Shown in pieces: positions 1 through 6,443 of a stretch of DNA of 7,890 nucleotides. The number at the start of each line of letters is the position of its first letter. Within the stretch, counting starts at the first letter, position 1. A program made the translations under genes and the position numbers. This DNA is from Allosphingosinicella sp. GTDB taxonomy: Bacteria; Pseudomonadota; Alphaproteobacteria; Sphingomonadales; Sphingomonadaceae. Location of the stretch: NCBI GenBank assembly GCA_030146745.1, contig JASLBD010000229.1, positions 1 to 7,890 of the forward strand, given 5' to 3'. The notes beneath the pieces were generated by a model, which made no database searches, was not told the DNA's origin, and saw nothing but the letters and a program-made list of their open reading frames with translations.

Positions 1-1
1 C

Positions 2-736
2 GTCCTTGCCGGAGGCGAGGACGAGCTCCTGATGGACAATGCGGCGATCGACACCGAGCGCGCTTCCTTGTGGAAGACGATGGGCCAGCTCGAGCAGATG
101 ATCCACATCTCCAAGGCGCTCGACCAGAAGCTCGAGGACAAGGCGAACGAGCTCGACGCGACCGAGCCGGCCAAGGCCAAGGCGATCCGCGAGACCGCCC
201 TCTTCTACACCCGCCAGCGCACCACCGACCTTCTGACCCAGATGGCGGTGACGGTGCAGGGCTATCTCGCCCTCGACCTCGTCAAGAAGAACAATGTCGA
301 GCTGATCAAGGGCGTCGACCGGGCTTCCACCACCACCGTCGCCGCCCTGCGCACCGCCGTCACCGTCGCCCAGGCGATGACCAATCAGCGCCTGGTGCTG
401 GAGCAGATCACCGCGCTCAACACGACCACCGCCAACATCATCGATTCGACCGGCGAGCTGCTCAAGAGCCAGACCGCCGAGATCCACCGCCAGGCGGCCT
501 CCTCGACCATCCCGCTCGAGACCCTGCAGCGCGCCTTCCAGAACATCTACGACACGATGGACACGATCGACACCTTCAAGCTCGAGGCGCTGTCCAGCAT
601 GAAGCAGACGGTCAACACGCTTTCGAGCGAGGTCGAGAAGAGCCGCGGCTACATCGCCCGAGCGGAGGGCGTCGAGCAGAACCGGCTCGCCGGCCGAAGC
701 GCCCCCAATTCGCTGCTCGGACCGATCGAGGGCTGA
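2..736 (+). CDS. TelA/KlaA-family protein (toxic anion resistance family), 5'-truncated by window edge
   Basis: The reading frame is open from base 2 to a TGA at 734-736, giving 244 codons of the C-terminal part; the start lies upstream of the window. TelA-family proteins (Pfam PF05816) are usually about 350-400 residues, so roughly the N-terminal third is missing. The visible part is almost wholly alpha-helical and carries family-typical blocks: LLTQMAVTVQGYLALDL, then KNNVELIKGVDRASTTTV, then ALRTAVTVAQA, ITALNTTTANIIDSTGELL, and near the end IYDTMDTIDTFKLEAL and LSSEVEK. There are no membrane segments, so it should be cytosolic. The family is linked by name to tellurite and other toxic-anion or envelope-stress resistance, but its biochemical role is not settled. 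The next gene begins 2 nt after the stop and is probably co-transcribed and functionally linked. The family call is firm; the physiological role here is not known. Met at 32 is internal, not the start. Confidence 0.93.
   Translation, partial: VLAGGEDELLMDNAAIDTERASLWKTMGQLEQMIHISKALDQKLEDKANELDATEPAKAKAIRETALFYTRQRTTDLLTQMAVTVQGYLALDLVKKNNVELIKGVDRASTTTVAALRTAVTVAQAMTNQRLVLEQITALNTTTANIIDSTGELLKSQTAEIHRQAASSTIPLETLQRAFQNIYDTMDTIDTFKLEALSSMKQTVNTLSSEVEKSRGYIARAEGVEQNRLAGRSAPNSLLGPIEG
728..732 (+). promoter_or_regulatory. Ribosome binding site for the gene at 739
   Basis: GAGGG lies 6 nt before the ATG at 739, inside the last codons of the TelA-family gene. This spacing supports 739 as the start; the open frame continues far upstream but only as a shadow of the TelA gene. 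Confidence 0.7.
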
Positions 737-738
737 AA

Positions 739-1476
739 ATGGCGAGAACGCCCCGCAGCGTCGAGGAAGCGATCGCCCGCTTCGACGAATATTCGGCGCG
801 GCTGGACGGTCATACGCCGGCGCCCTCGAGCCTCAGGCGGCGCTATTACGGCCGGGCCGCCGGCACCGTCGCTCGGCGGATGGCGACGATCGGGATGGCG
901 ATCGGCGCCCTGATCGTCGCGACGATCGTCTTCGGCCTCATCGTCGGCCCGATCGGCATCACCGGCCTGTTCCTGGTCGCCATGGCGATACTCGCCGTGC
1001 TGCTCCTCGGCTCCTTCTGGCCCTCGGAAGCCAAAAGGGTCGCCTATAGCGAGCAGCTGCCCACCGGCACGGTGGTGCGCCAGCTCGAATCCATGCTCGC
1101 CCGGCGCCGCACCGCCCTGCCGGCGCCGGCGGCGCAGCGCGCCGATGCGATCGGGGCCCAGCTGCCTTTGCTCGAATCGCGCCTGGCCGACGTCGATCCG
1201 CTCGATCCGCTCGCCCAGGACGCCCGGCGGCTGATGGGCAAGCATCTGCCCGAGCTGATCGAACGTTACGAGCGGATCCCGGCCGACTACCGCCACCAGC
1301 CCGACGGCGAGGGCCTGACGGCCGACCAGCGCCTCGTCGCCAGCCTCGACGCCGCCCGCCAGGCGCTCGGAGACATTGGCGACAAGCTGATCCAGGGAGA
1401 TCGCCAGGCGTTCGAGACCCAGGGCCGATTCATCGAAAGCCGCTACAAGGAAGAACGCGGCCCGGGAGACGAATGA
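739..1476 (+). CDS. XpaC-like two-TM membrane protein, TelA partner (paralogue 1)
   Basis: This 245-residue protein has a short basic N-terminus, two hydrophobic segments (about residues 48-69 and 73-93) separated by a Gly/Pro turn, and then a roughly 150-residue helical cytosolic domain. Recognisable points in that domain are ARRLMGKHLPELIERYERIP (about 162-181) and FETQGRFIESRY near the C-terminus. The arrangement of two membrane helices, a helical domain with LP-x-L-x(3)-Y-x(2)-IP, and a terminal F-(I/L)-E-x-(R/K)-(Y/F) motif resembles the XpaC family (PF10112, named for 5-bromo-4-chloroindolyl phosphate hydrolysis), which is often encoded next to TelA. No phosphatase catalytic motif is visible, so enzymatic activity should not be assumed. 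The start at 739 is chosen because of the GAGGG site and the 2-nt gap after the TelA stop. The family assignment rests on pattern and neighbourhood, not a search. It is clearly paralogous to the following gene. Confidence 0.85.
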   Translation: MARTPRSVEEAIARFDEYSARLDGHTPAPSSLRRRYYGRAAGTVARRMATIGMAIGALIVATIVFGLIVGPIGITGLFLVAMAILAVLLLGSFWPSEAKRVAYSEQLPTGTVVRQLESMLARRRTALPAPAAQRADAIGAQLPLLESRLADVDPLDPLAQDARRLMGKHLPELIERYERIPADYRHQPDGEGLTADQRLVASLDAARQALGDIGDKLIQGDRQAFETQGRFIESRYKEERGPGDE

Positions 1477-2207
1477 TGGGCCTCGATTTCGTCGGAATGC
1501 TTCGGCAGGCCGACGAATATCTCCGCCGCGGCTGGAAGTCCAAGGCGGTGCGCGCAGCGGAGAAGCGGCGCCAGGAGCGGCAGTCGCGCGAGGCGACGGC
1601 CCGGATCGTCCGGGCCGCCTGGGTGGGCAGCGCCTCCGGAGCGACCATCTTCGGAGTCGGAGCTCTGGTCGCGCCGGCCACGGTCCCGGTGCTCGCGGCC
1701 GCCGGGGGCGGCGCCTTGCTCCTCGCCGTCGGGTCGCTCTTCAGGCCATCGCGGCGGCGCGGCGGCGAAGGCGATTTCTCCCGGGTGGAGCTGGCCGAGC
1801 TGCCGGGCGATGCCGAGGACTGGCTCCTCGACCGGCGTGAGGCGCTGCCGCTCGACTGCCGGCCGCAGCTCGACCGCATCTTCCAGCGCCTCGGCGATCT
1901 CCAGCCTCATCTCGCCGCGCTCGCTCCCCACTCGACTCCGGCCTGGGAGGCGCGGCGGCTGCTCGGCGATCATCTGCCGAGGCTCATCCTCGCCTTCGAA
2001 GCCATCCCGCTCACGGTCCGCGAAGAGGAGCCCGAGGTCCGGGCCCGGCTGATCTCAGGGCTGGAGACGGTGGCCGACGCCTTGGATCAATTGTGCCGGG
2101 ATGTCTGCCGCGACCCGCTCATGACCTTGGAGACTCAGGAGCGCTTCCTCGAAAGTCGCTACCGGGGAGAGGACAAGCGGCTCCTGCCCGGCCACGACCG
2201 GGGCTAG
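1473..2207 (+). CDS. XpaC-like two-TM membrane protein, TelA partner (paralogue 2)
   Basis: This 244-residue protein has a charged amphipathic N-terminus (about 1-45), two hydrophobic Gly/Ala-rich segments (about 48-68 and 70-92), an Arg-rich stop, then a helical cytosolic domain. The C-terminal half matches the preceding gene product: EARRLLGDHLPRLILAFEAIP corresponds to its DARRLMGKHLPELIERYERIP region, and LETQERFLESRY to its FETQGRFIESRY. The order and spacing of these blocks agree, so the two genes are most simply an old tandem duplication; the N-termini and membrane segments have diverged. It overlaps the previous gene by 4 nt (ATGA at 1473-1476), which suggests translational coupling. 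Two ATGs in a row (1473 and 1476) are possible starts; GGAG at 1465-1468 is 4 nt from the first and 7 nt from the second, so the second may be used. The function is unknown beyond a likely membrane partner of TelA. Confidence 0.83.
   Translation: MMGLDFVGMLRQADEYLRRGWKSKAVRAAEKRRQERQSREATARIVRAAWVGSASGATIFGVGALVAPATVPVLAAAGGGALLLAVGSLFRPSRRRGGEGDFSRVELAELPGDAEDWLLDRREALPLDCRPQLDRIFQRLGDLQPHLAALAPHSTPAWEARRLLGDHLPRLILAFEAIPLTVREEEPEVRARLISGLETVADALDQLCRDVCRDPLMTLETQERFLESRYRGEDKRLLPGHDRG
2204..2207. other. Shared CTAG palindrome forming both convergent stop codons
   Basis: The + strand gene ends with TAG at 2205-2207 and the - strand gspN ends with TAG at 2206-2204. Both stops lie in one CTAG, so the convergent operons overlap by 4 nt with no intergenic DNA. 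No strong terminator hairpin with a T run is visible nearby; a 5-bp stem at 2187-2202 is inside coding sequence and weak. Confidence 0.9.
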
Positions 2208-2863
2208 AACTTGCCTTCGAAGCGCGAGGAATAAGGCAGTCCGCCCGGGCGAAGGGCGGCATCGATCCTGTAGCGCCCGTCGGCGAACAGCCGGACGTCG
2301 AGCCGGTCGCCCCCCGACTGGCTGACCAGCGGCAGAAGCAATGCCTGCCCGTCGCAGCGCGCCTCGCCGCTGAAACCGGAGGTCAGCGACACTCCAACCA
2401 GTTCGCCCGCGAAACGCGCCTTCACCAGCCCTTCGGCATGAACGCACTGTCCGTCGCCGAAGCGGACGCTGAGATCGGACAGGTCGAGGGTGGGCGGGGG
2501 CAGGTCGGCGAGCGCCCCGGCTTCGATCCTGCCGGTGGCATCGTCGATCCCGAAGCCGTGGCGGGAGACGGTGACTCCGCCGCGCAGGCCGTCGTCCCCC
2601 TGCTGAAGGTCCAGCCTCGCCCGGCCGATCAGAAGGGGAAGGACTCTAAGGCGGGTGCCGACGTCGCCGAGCGCGACGGTCCCGAAGCGCGCTTCGGTAA
2701 GCGCCCCGAGCCACACGCTCCCCGTCGCCTCGCGTGCGGCCAAGCCCTTGTCCGCATAACCCAGCCAGCCGAGCGCGAAGCGAAGCGGAAGCAGGGCGGC
2801 GAGCGAGAAGAGCAGCGCACAGCCGAAGAAGATCTGGCGCCACCAGCGCATTCGCAGCCGCAT
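2204..2863 (-). CDS. gspN: Type II secretion system protein N (GspN)
   Basis: The 219-residue product has a basic N-terminus (MRLRMRWWRQ), one hydrophobic segment (about 10-33), then a beta-rich periplasmic domain. GspN-family (PF01203) features are the ATGSVWLG block at 46-53, which matches the family's conserved G-(S/T)-(V/L)-W-x-G, and two cysteines (140 and 170) in the pattern GQCVHAEG...GEARCDGQ, which could form a disulfide. GspN is an accessory, inner-membrane-anchored T2SS protein of poorly defined role that is absent from many T2SS operons. It is somewhat short for the family (about 220-260), but all expected blocks are present. Its ATG at 2863-2861 overlaps the gspM TGA by one base (TGATG), and a strong GAGGGGGAG site lies just upstream (2875-2867). 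It is the last gene of the operon in this orientation. Confidence 0.88.
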   Translation of the reverse strand: MRLRMRWWRQIFFGCALLFSLAALLPLRFALGWLGYADKGLAAREATGSVWLGALTEARFGTVALGDVGTRLRVLPLLIGRARLDLQQGDDGLRGGVTVSRHGFGIDDATGRIEAGALADLPPPTLDLSDLSVRFGDGQCVHAEGLVKARFAGELVGVSLTSGFSGEARCDGQALLLPLVSQSGGDRLDVRLFADGRYRIDAALRPGGLPYSSRFEGKF

Positions 2864-3342
2864 CAGCTCCCCCTCGCCCGGAGCACGATCTGGGCGGAGA
2901 GCGTTCGGTCCGGGTTACTGCTGACGCTCAGGCTCTGAACAATATAGCCTTGCGCCTCGAGCGCGCCGATCCAGCCGAACAGGGCCTGCGGCTTGGCCGC
3001 ACCGATCGCGAGCGAGACCCGCCCCGGCCCCTGCGGCTGGAGGCCGGAGAGCTGGAAGCCGGCGGCCGAAGCGGCGGCCGCGACGGCCGCGTCGATCGGC
3101 CCGGCGAAGGGCGCCGGCCGCTCCCGCTCCAGAGCGGCGATCGCCGCGGCCTGCGAGCGCGCCTCCGCCAGGGCCGCAACCGCTTCGCCGTGCCTCTCCC
3201 TTGCCGCCGAGAGCATGTCGGACAGCGGCCGAAGGATAATCAGCCAGACGAGGACGAGCGCCACAAGCGCCAGCATCACTCCGAGCAGCCAGCGCTCGCG
3301 AACGGACCGGGCCAGCCACAGGACCTTGATCCTCTCGCTCAT
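2863..3342 (-). CDS. gspM: Type II secretion system protein M (GspM)
   Basis: The 159-residue product is the usual GspM length. It has a short basic cytosolic N-terminus (about 1-18), a single membrane helix (about 19-39, LLGVMLALVALVLVWLIILR), a predicted coiled-coil stretch (about 43-75, Ala/Glu/Arg rich) and a C-terminal periplasmic ferredoxin-like domain (about 80-159) ending in LSVSSNPDRTLSAQIVLRAR. GspM forms the inner-membrane assembly platform with GspL, GspF and GspC and stabilises GspL. The start is the ATG at 3342-3340, which overlaps the gspL stop as ATGA; the frame is open for 310 more codons upstream, but that is a shadow of gspL. SD support is weak, which fits translation by coupling to gspL. 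Confidence 0.92.
   Translation of the reverse strand: MSERIKVLWLARSVRERWLLGVMLALVALVLVWLIILRPLSDMLSAARERHGEAVAALAEARSQAAAIAALERERPAPFAGPIDAAVAAAASAAGFQLSGLQPQGPGRVSLAIGAAKPQALFGWIGALEAQGYIVQSLSVSSNPDRTLSAQIVLRARGS
2867..2875 (-). promoter_or_regulatory. Ribosome binding site for gspN
   Basis: On the minus strand GAGGGGGAG ends 3 nt before the gspN ATG, inside the last codons of gspM. It supports ATG 2863 as the start. Confidence 0.6.
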
Positions 3343-4439
3343 CGCGGCCGCACCATCAGCTCGGCGACCGGGCGTCCACCGCCGGAACGCGGCGCCCCCG
3401 CTTCGGCCGAGAAGCCGCTCGCCTCGACGCGCTGGCGAAGCGCCTCGATCGCCGCCGGGGAATCGGCCTGGACGGTCGCCCGAAGAAGCCCGTCGGGAGA
3501 GAAAGCGAGCGACGTCAGCTCGACATTGGGGGTCGCCCGAACCGCTTCGAACAGTGTCCCCGCCGTGGCCCGGAAGCCGGCGCCGCCGCCCCGAAGCTCC
3601 GCCAGCCGCTGGATCAGCGCGGCCTGCGGATCCGGGACGCCGGCGCTTCGGGGCAAGGCGGCGGCGGCGATCCGGCGCGTCTCCGCCTCCGCGGCATCGG
3701 CGGCGAACATATAGCGGGCGATGAGCGCCACCTGCACCGCGAGGCTGATGAGTAGCAGCGTGGCGGTGAACATCGCGAGCCGCCGGGCCCTGGCCGGAGC
3801 GACCCGCCAGTCGCGCCGCCGCCCGAACGGGCCCTGGCGCAGGTCGAGCGGCGCTCGGTCGAGCGCGTCGGCGAGTCCCGCCGCGAAGGCCTCGGCGTCG
3901 ATCGGAACGGCGTCCCGCCCGGCGACCAGCAAGTCGCCCAGCTCCGGTTCGGCGGCGAATGCCTCCTCGCGTCCGCGATAGAGTCGAAGCAGCCCGGAAT
4001 CCCAGGTCGCGAGCCCCTCCTCCGGGACCGGCAGCAGCAGGGTTTCCGGAACGATCCGCTCGGCATCGAATCCCGCGCCTTCGAGGCCGTCGAGCCAGGT
4101 CCGCATCGTCTCCATCGGGACCAGCCCGACGCAGCGGCCGGCGCCGTCGCCCGAATCCCGCCCGACCGCGACGTGGAGCTCCCCGACCGGCTGTGCGCTG
4201 AGCTCCGCCACCATGAGCCGCGCCGCGCCCGCGGCCTGGGCCGGGGAGAGCCCCGCCGGAAGCTCCATCCACCTGAGGGTCACAGCCTCTCCGGGCACGA
4301 CGGCCACGACCGGCGCGGAACGGTGGCCGTCGGCCCCCTCCAGTCCGGCGCCGCGCTCGCCGACCGTGCCCTCGGCGAGCCGGATCCAGCTGTCGACACC
4401 GCCGTCGCGTCCGAGGAAGAGCAGCAAGGCTTCCCTCAT
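3339..4439 (-). CDS. gspL: Type II secretion system protein L (GspL)
   Basis: The 366-residue product has a cytosolic actin-like domain (about 1-200) with the family block VPGEAVTLRWMELPAGLSPA followed by ARLMVAELSAQPVGELHVAV. A basic Arg cluster (207-220) precedes one membrane helix (about 221-243), and a periplasmic ferredoxin-like domain (about 285-366) follows. GspL recruits the GspE secretion ATPase to the membrane through its cytosolic domain and pairs with GspM in the periplasm. The start is the ATG at 4439-4437, which overlaps the gspK stop as ATGA; the gspL stop in turn overlaps the gspM start. The longer open frame upstream of 4439 (to 5108) is a shadow of gspK. The length is in the lower part of the family's range (about 360-420) and no domain is missing. 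Confidence 0.93.
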   Translation of the reverse strand: MREALLLFLGRDGGVDSWIRLAEGTVGERGAGLEGADGHRSAPVVAVVPGEAVTLRWMELPAGLSPAQAAGAARLMVAELSAQPVGELHVAVGRDSGDGAGRCVGLVPMETMRTWLDGLEGAGFDAERIVPETLLLPVPEEGLATWDSGLLRLYRGREEAFAAEPELGDLLVAGRDAVPIDAEAFAAGLADALDRAPLDLRQGPFGRRRDWRVAPARARRLAMFTATLLLISLAVQVALIARYMFAADAAEAETRRIAAAALPRSAGVPDPQAALIQRLAELRGGGAGFRATAGTLFEAVRATPNVELTSLAFSPDGLLRATVQADSPAAIEALRQRVEASGFSAEAGAPRSGGGRPVAELMVRPR

Positions 4440-5428
4440 TCGCCGCCGCCCCACCGCCGCGCGACGACCTTGGCCGGAGCGAGCCGGGCGTCGACCAAAG
4501 CCCATTCCTCCATCTCCGCGTCCTGGAAGGAGACGGAGAGGTCGATGGTGAACCAATAAGTTTTGAGCTGGAGCTGGGACATGGGGTCTGCGTTCGTCTC
4601 TAGCCCCGCCTGCTCGGCGCTGCGCCAGAAATCGTACGTGTTGCGCCAGCCGGTCTGCGGCCTGGACGCGATCAGGCCCCGGATTCGGTCCGGTCGCGCC
4701 TTGTTCGGAGCGAACATGGCGAGCAGGGGAGCGTCGCGGGGCATCAGGGTGTTGACGTTGATCGGCGACATGTCGGCGACCGGGAGCGCGCAAAGAAAGG
4801 GCCTCAGCTCCCGATAGATTTCGGGCGTGACCCCGGCGACGGCGCGAAGTTCGCTGGGATCGGCGAGAAGGGTGTTGCCGGGGCGATAGGCCGGCTCCGA
4901 TCCGCTGTAGGCGGAATCCTCCGCCCCCTGCGGGCCGGGCTGGTCGTCGGAATCGATCCAGTCTGCGGTGGAGGCGGCGATCCGGCGGGCGGTGGGTTCG
5001 GGAAGGGCGAGGACGACCATCAGTGCGACGAACTGCTCGATCGCCGCCGGCCGCTGGATGAGGATCGCGGCGATGTCGCCCTGGACGAGGCTGTTGAGGT
5101 TGAAGCAATTGCCGCCGTCGCGGACGGTGCCGATGGCCAGCCCCTCGCCGGGCAGGGGAATCCGCCTCGGCGTGCCGTTCCAGTCGCCGGCCAGGGTGGT
5201 GACATAGGCGTCCTCGCCGGCAAGGTCGTCTATCCGGAGCGCAAGCAGGTCCTCCACGCCAAGCGCATAGGCCCGCGCCTGGTCGAGCGCGGCGCCGTTC
5301 ATCGCCATCGCCGTCGACAGCCGGAGCCGCTCGAAGGCGCCCGCCGCGATCGCCGCCATGATGACGACGAGTACCAGCACCGCCAGCAAGGCGGCGCCGC
5401 GTTCCGATGCGGGCACGGGCCGCCTCAA
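4436..5428 (-). CDS. gspK: Type II secretion minor pseudopilin GspK
   Basis: The 330-residue product has a prepilin leader ending ASERG with cleavage before AALLAVLVLV, a hydrophobic helix (about 12-32), and the large globular domain typical of GspK. Diagnostic blocks are NCFNLNSLVQ (107-116), DWIDSDDQPGPQGAEDSAY (156-174), PAYRPGNTLL and INVNTLMPRDAP (223-234). Residue +5 of the mature protein is Ala, not Glu; loss of Glu5 is a known feature of GspK, which sits at the tip of the pseudopilus above GspI and GspJ. Cys108 and Cys213 could pair. The start used here is TTG at 5428-5426, which overlaps the gspJ TGA (TTGA). An in-frame GTG at 5416-5414, with GAGG 6 nt upstream, is a credible alternative giving a 7-residue leader. 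No in-frame ATG precedes the membrane helix. Confidence 0.94.
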   Translation of the reverse strand: MRRPVPASERGAALLAVLVLVVIMAAIAAGAFERLRLSTAMAMNGAALDQARAYALGVEDLLALRIDDLAGEDAYVTTLAGDWNGTPRRIPLPGEGLAIGTVRDGGNCFNLNSLVQGDIAAILIQRPAAIEQFVALMVVLALPEPTARRIAASTADWIDSDDQPGPQGAEDSAYSGSEPAYRPGNTLLADPSELRAVAGVTPEIYRELRPFLCALPVADMSPINVNTLMPRDAPLLAMFAPNKARPDRIRGLIASRPQTGWRNTYDFWRSAEQAGLETNADPMSQLQLKTYWFTIDLSVSFQDAEMEEWALVDARLAPAKVVARRWGGGE

Positions 5429-6045
5429 AACATCGTCCCGGTCTGGAAGAGCTGCCGGGTGGTGCCGCTGCCCTCGGCGTCCATGACCAGCTCGACGGCG
5501 CGCGGCAATTCGGTCGGCTTGGTCGGGTCCCAGCGCTCCCGCCAGGCGCCTTCGCGGTCGCGATAGCGAAGCCGGATCCGCCGCACTCCGTCGACCACGG
5601 TGGTCGCGGGCAGCGCCGCCGCTCCGTCGAGCCGGGGATAGACCCGCCGCTCGAGCCTGCCTTCGGCGAGGCTGTATTCGACCCGCTGAAGCGAGGGGCG
5701 CGGCGTCTCGTCGAGATTCTCCCAGCCGCGGCGGACGAAGGCGAGCGCTACTCCGCCCTGCTCGCCGCCGACTCCGTGGAAGGCCGGGCGCGAATTCCCC
5801 GCCCCGTCCCGGACCATTCGCGGCGCCACCTGGGCGAGGTCGCCCGCCAGCAGGGCCCCGGCGCGCCGGAAGTCGGCGAGATCGTCCAGCCGCGCCTCGG
5901 CCGCCTCCTGGGCGCGAACGCTGAACGAGAGCAAGGCGACTCCGGCGGCGGAGAGAAGCCCGAAGATGAACAGCGAGACGAGCAGCTCGGCGAGCGTGAA
6001 GCCACGCTCTGTCCTCTCGATCTTCGATGTGGAGGATGCAATCAC
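5425..6045 (-). CDS. gspJ: Type II secretion minor pseudopilin GspJ
   Basis: The 206-residue product has a 15-residue leader ending KIERTERG, cleavage before FTLAELLVSLFIFGLLSAAG with Glu at +5, and a globular domain with the GspJ blocks RRAGALLAGDLAQVAPRMVR, PAFHGVGG, ALAFVRRGWENLDETPR, LQRVEYSLAEGRLERRVYP and VRRIRLRYRDREGAW. GspJ is a tip minor pseudopilin that assembles with GspI and GspK. The start is GTG at 6045-6043, which overlaps the gspI stop as GTGA and has an AAGGGGG site about 4 nt upstream. The only in-frame ATG upstream (6168) would give a 56-residue leader read from the gspI coding region, so the GTG is preferred. It is coupled to gspK by a 4-nt overlap. Confidence 0.93.
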   Translation of the reverse strand: MIASSTSKIERTERGFTLAELLVSLFIFGLLSAAGVALLSFSVRAQEAAEARLDDLADFRRAGALLAGDLAQVAPRMVRDGAGNSRPAFHGVGGEQGGVALAFVRRGWENLDETPRPSLQRVEYSLAEGRLERRVYPRLDGAAALPATTVVDGVRRIRLRYRDREGAWRERWDPTKPTELPRAVELVMDAEGSGTTRQLFQTGTMF

Positions 6046-6443
6046 CGCGGCCCCCTTCGGAACAGGGTCAGGTTCGCCGCTTCCGGGCCGCGGTCGCTCC
6101 TCACCTCGATCCGGATCTGCTGGATCCGCGGCTCGGGCGAACGGCCGACAACCCGGATCCACCGCCACTTGCGCCCTGCATTGACGGCCTCTCCCCTCGT
6201 GGCGCCGAAAGCCGGCGGCTCCGGCTCGGTGAGCGCCTCGACCGCCAGGTTGCGCGCCACGGTCTGCGCAAGCGCCTGCTCCTGGAGCAAGGCGGTGGTC
6301 GTCACCGTCGCCCCCTCGAGCCGAAGCAGCGCCATCGCCGCCAGGCTGAAGATCGCCAGCGCCACCAGCATCTCCACGAGCGTGAAGCCGTGTTCGGCGG
6401 AACGCCTCGCCGGGGTAAAGCCGCGTTGGTCAGCGGAGGACAT
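6042..6443 (-). CDS. gspI: Type II secretion minor pseudopilin GspI
   Basis: The 133-residue product has a 19-residue leader ending RRSAEHG, cleavage before FTLVEMLVALAIFSLAAMAL with Glu at +5, and a short globular domain containing AQTVARNLAVEAL and RKWRWIRVVGRSPEPRIQQI, as expected for GspI (typically about 120-135 residues). GspI nucleates the pseudopilus tip complex with GspJ and GspK. The ATG at 6443-6441 lies 14 nt inside the end of gspH, and a G-rich run about 7 nt upstream can serve as ribosome binding site. The leader is odd: it contains a second cleavage-like site, QRGFTPARR, 12 residues before the true one. Its Pro at +3 and lack of hydrophobic residues make it an unlikely substrate. 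Confidence 0.93.
   Translation of the reverse strand: MSSADQRGFTPARRSAEHGFTLVEMLVALAIFSLAAMALLRLEGATVTTTALLQEQALAQTVARNLAVEALTEPEPPAFGATRGEAVNAGRKWRWIRVVGRSPEPRIQQIRIEVRSDRGPEAANLTLFRRGPR

Noticed and set aside
70..738. Upstream extension of the first XpaC-like gene through the TelA region
   Set aside because: The extension is another frame of the TelA gene, and GAGGG 6 nt before ATG 739 supports the shorter form.
2187..2202. Short stem (CCCGG/CCGGG) before the convergent stops as a terminator
   Set aside because: The stem is only 5 bp, lies inside coding sequence and has no T run on either strand.
2734..3714. A 326-codon + strand frame opposite gspN, gspM and gspL
   Set aside because: It is a shadow frame antisense to confirmed T2SS genes, spans gene borders and shows no family motif.
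3343..4272. Upstream extension of gspM into gspL
   Set aside because: The extension is Arg/Gly-rich shadow sequence; a normal 159-residue GspM starts at 3342 with an ATGA overlap.
4440..5108. Upstream extension of gspL into gspK
   Set aside because: The residues are an out-of-frame reading of gspK, and GspL is full length from 4439.
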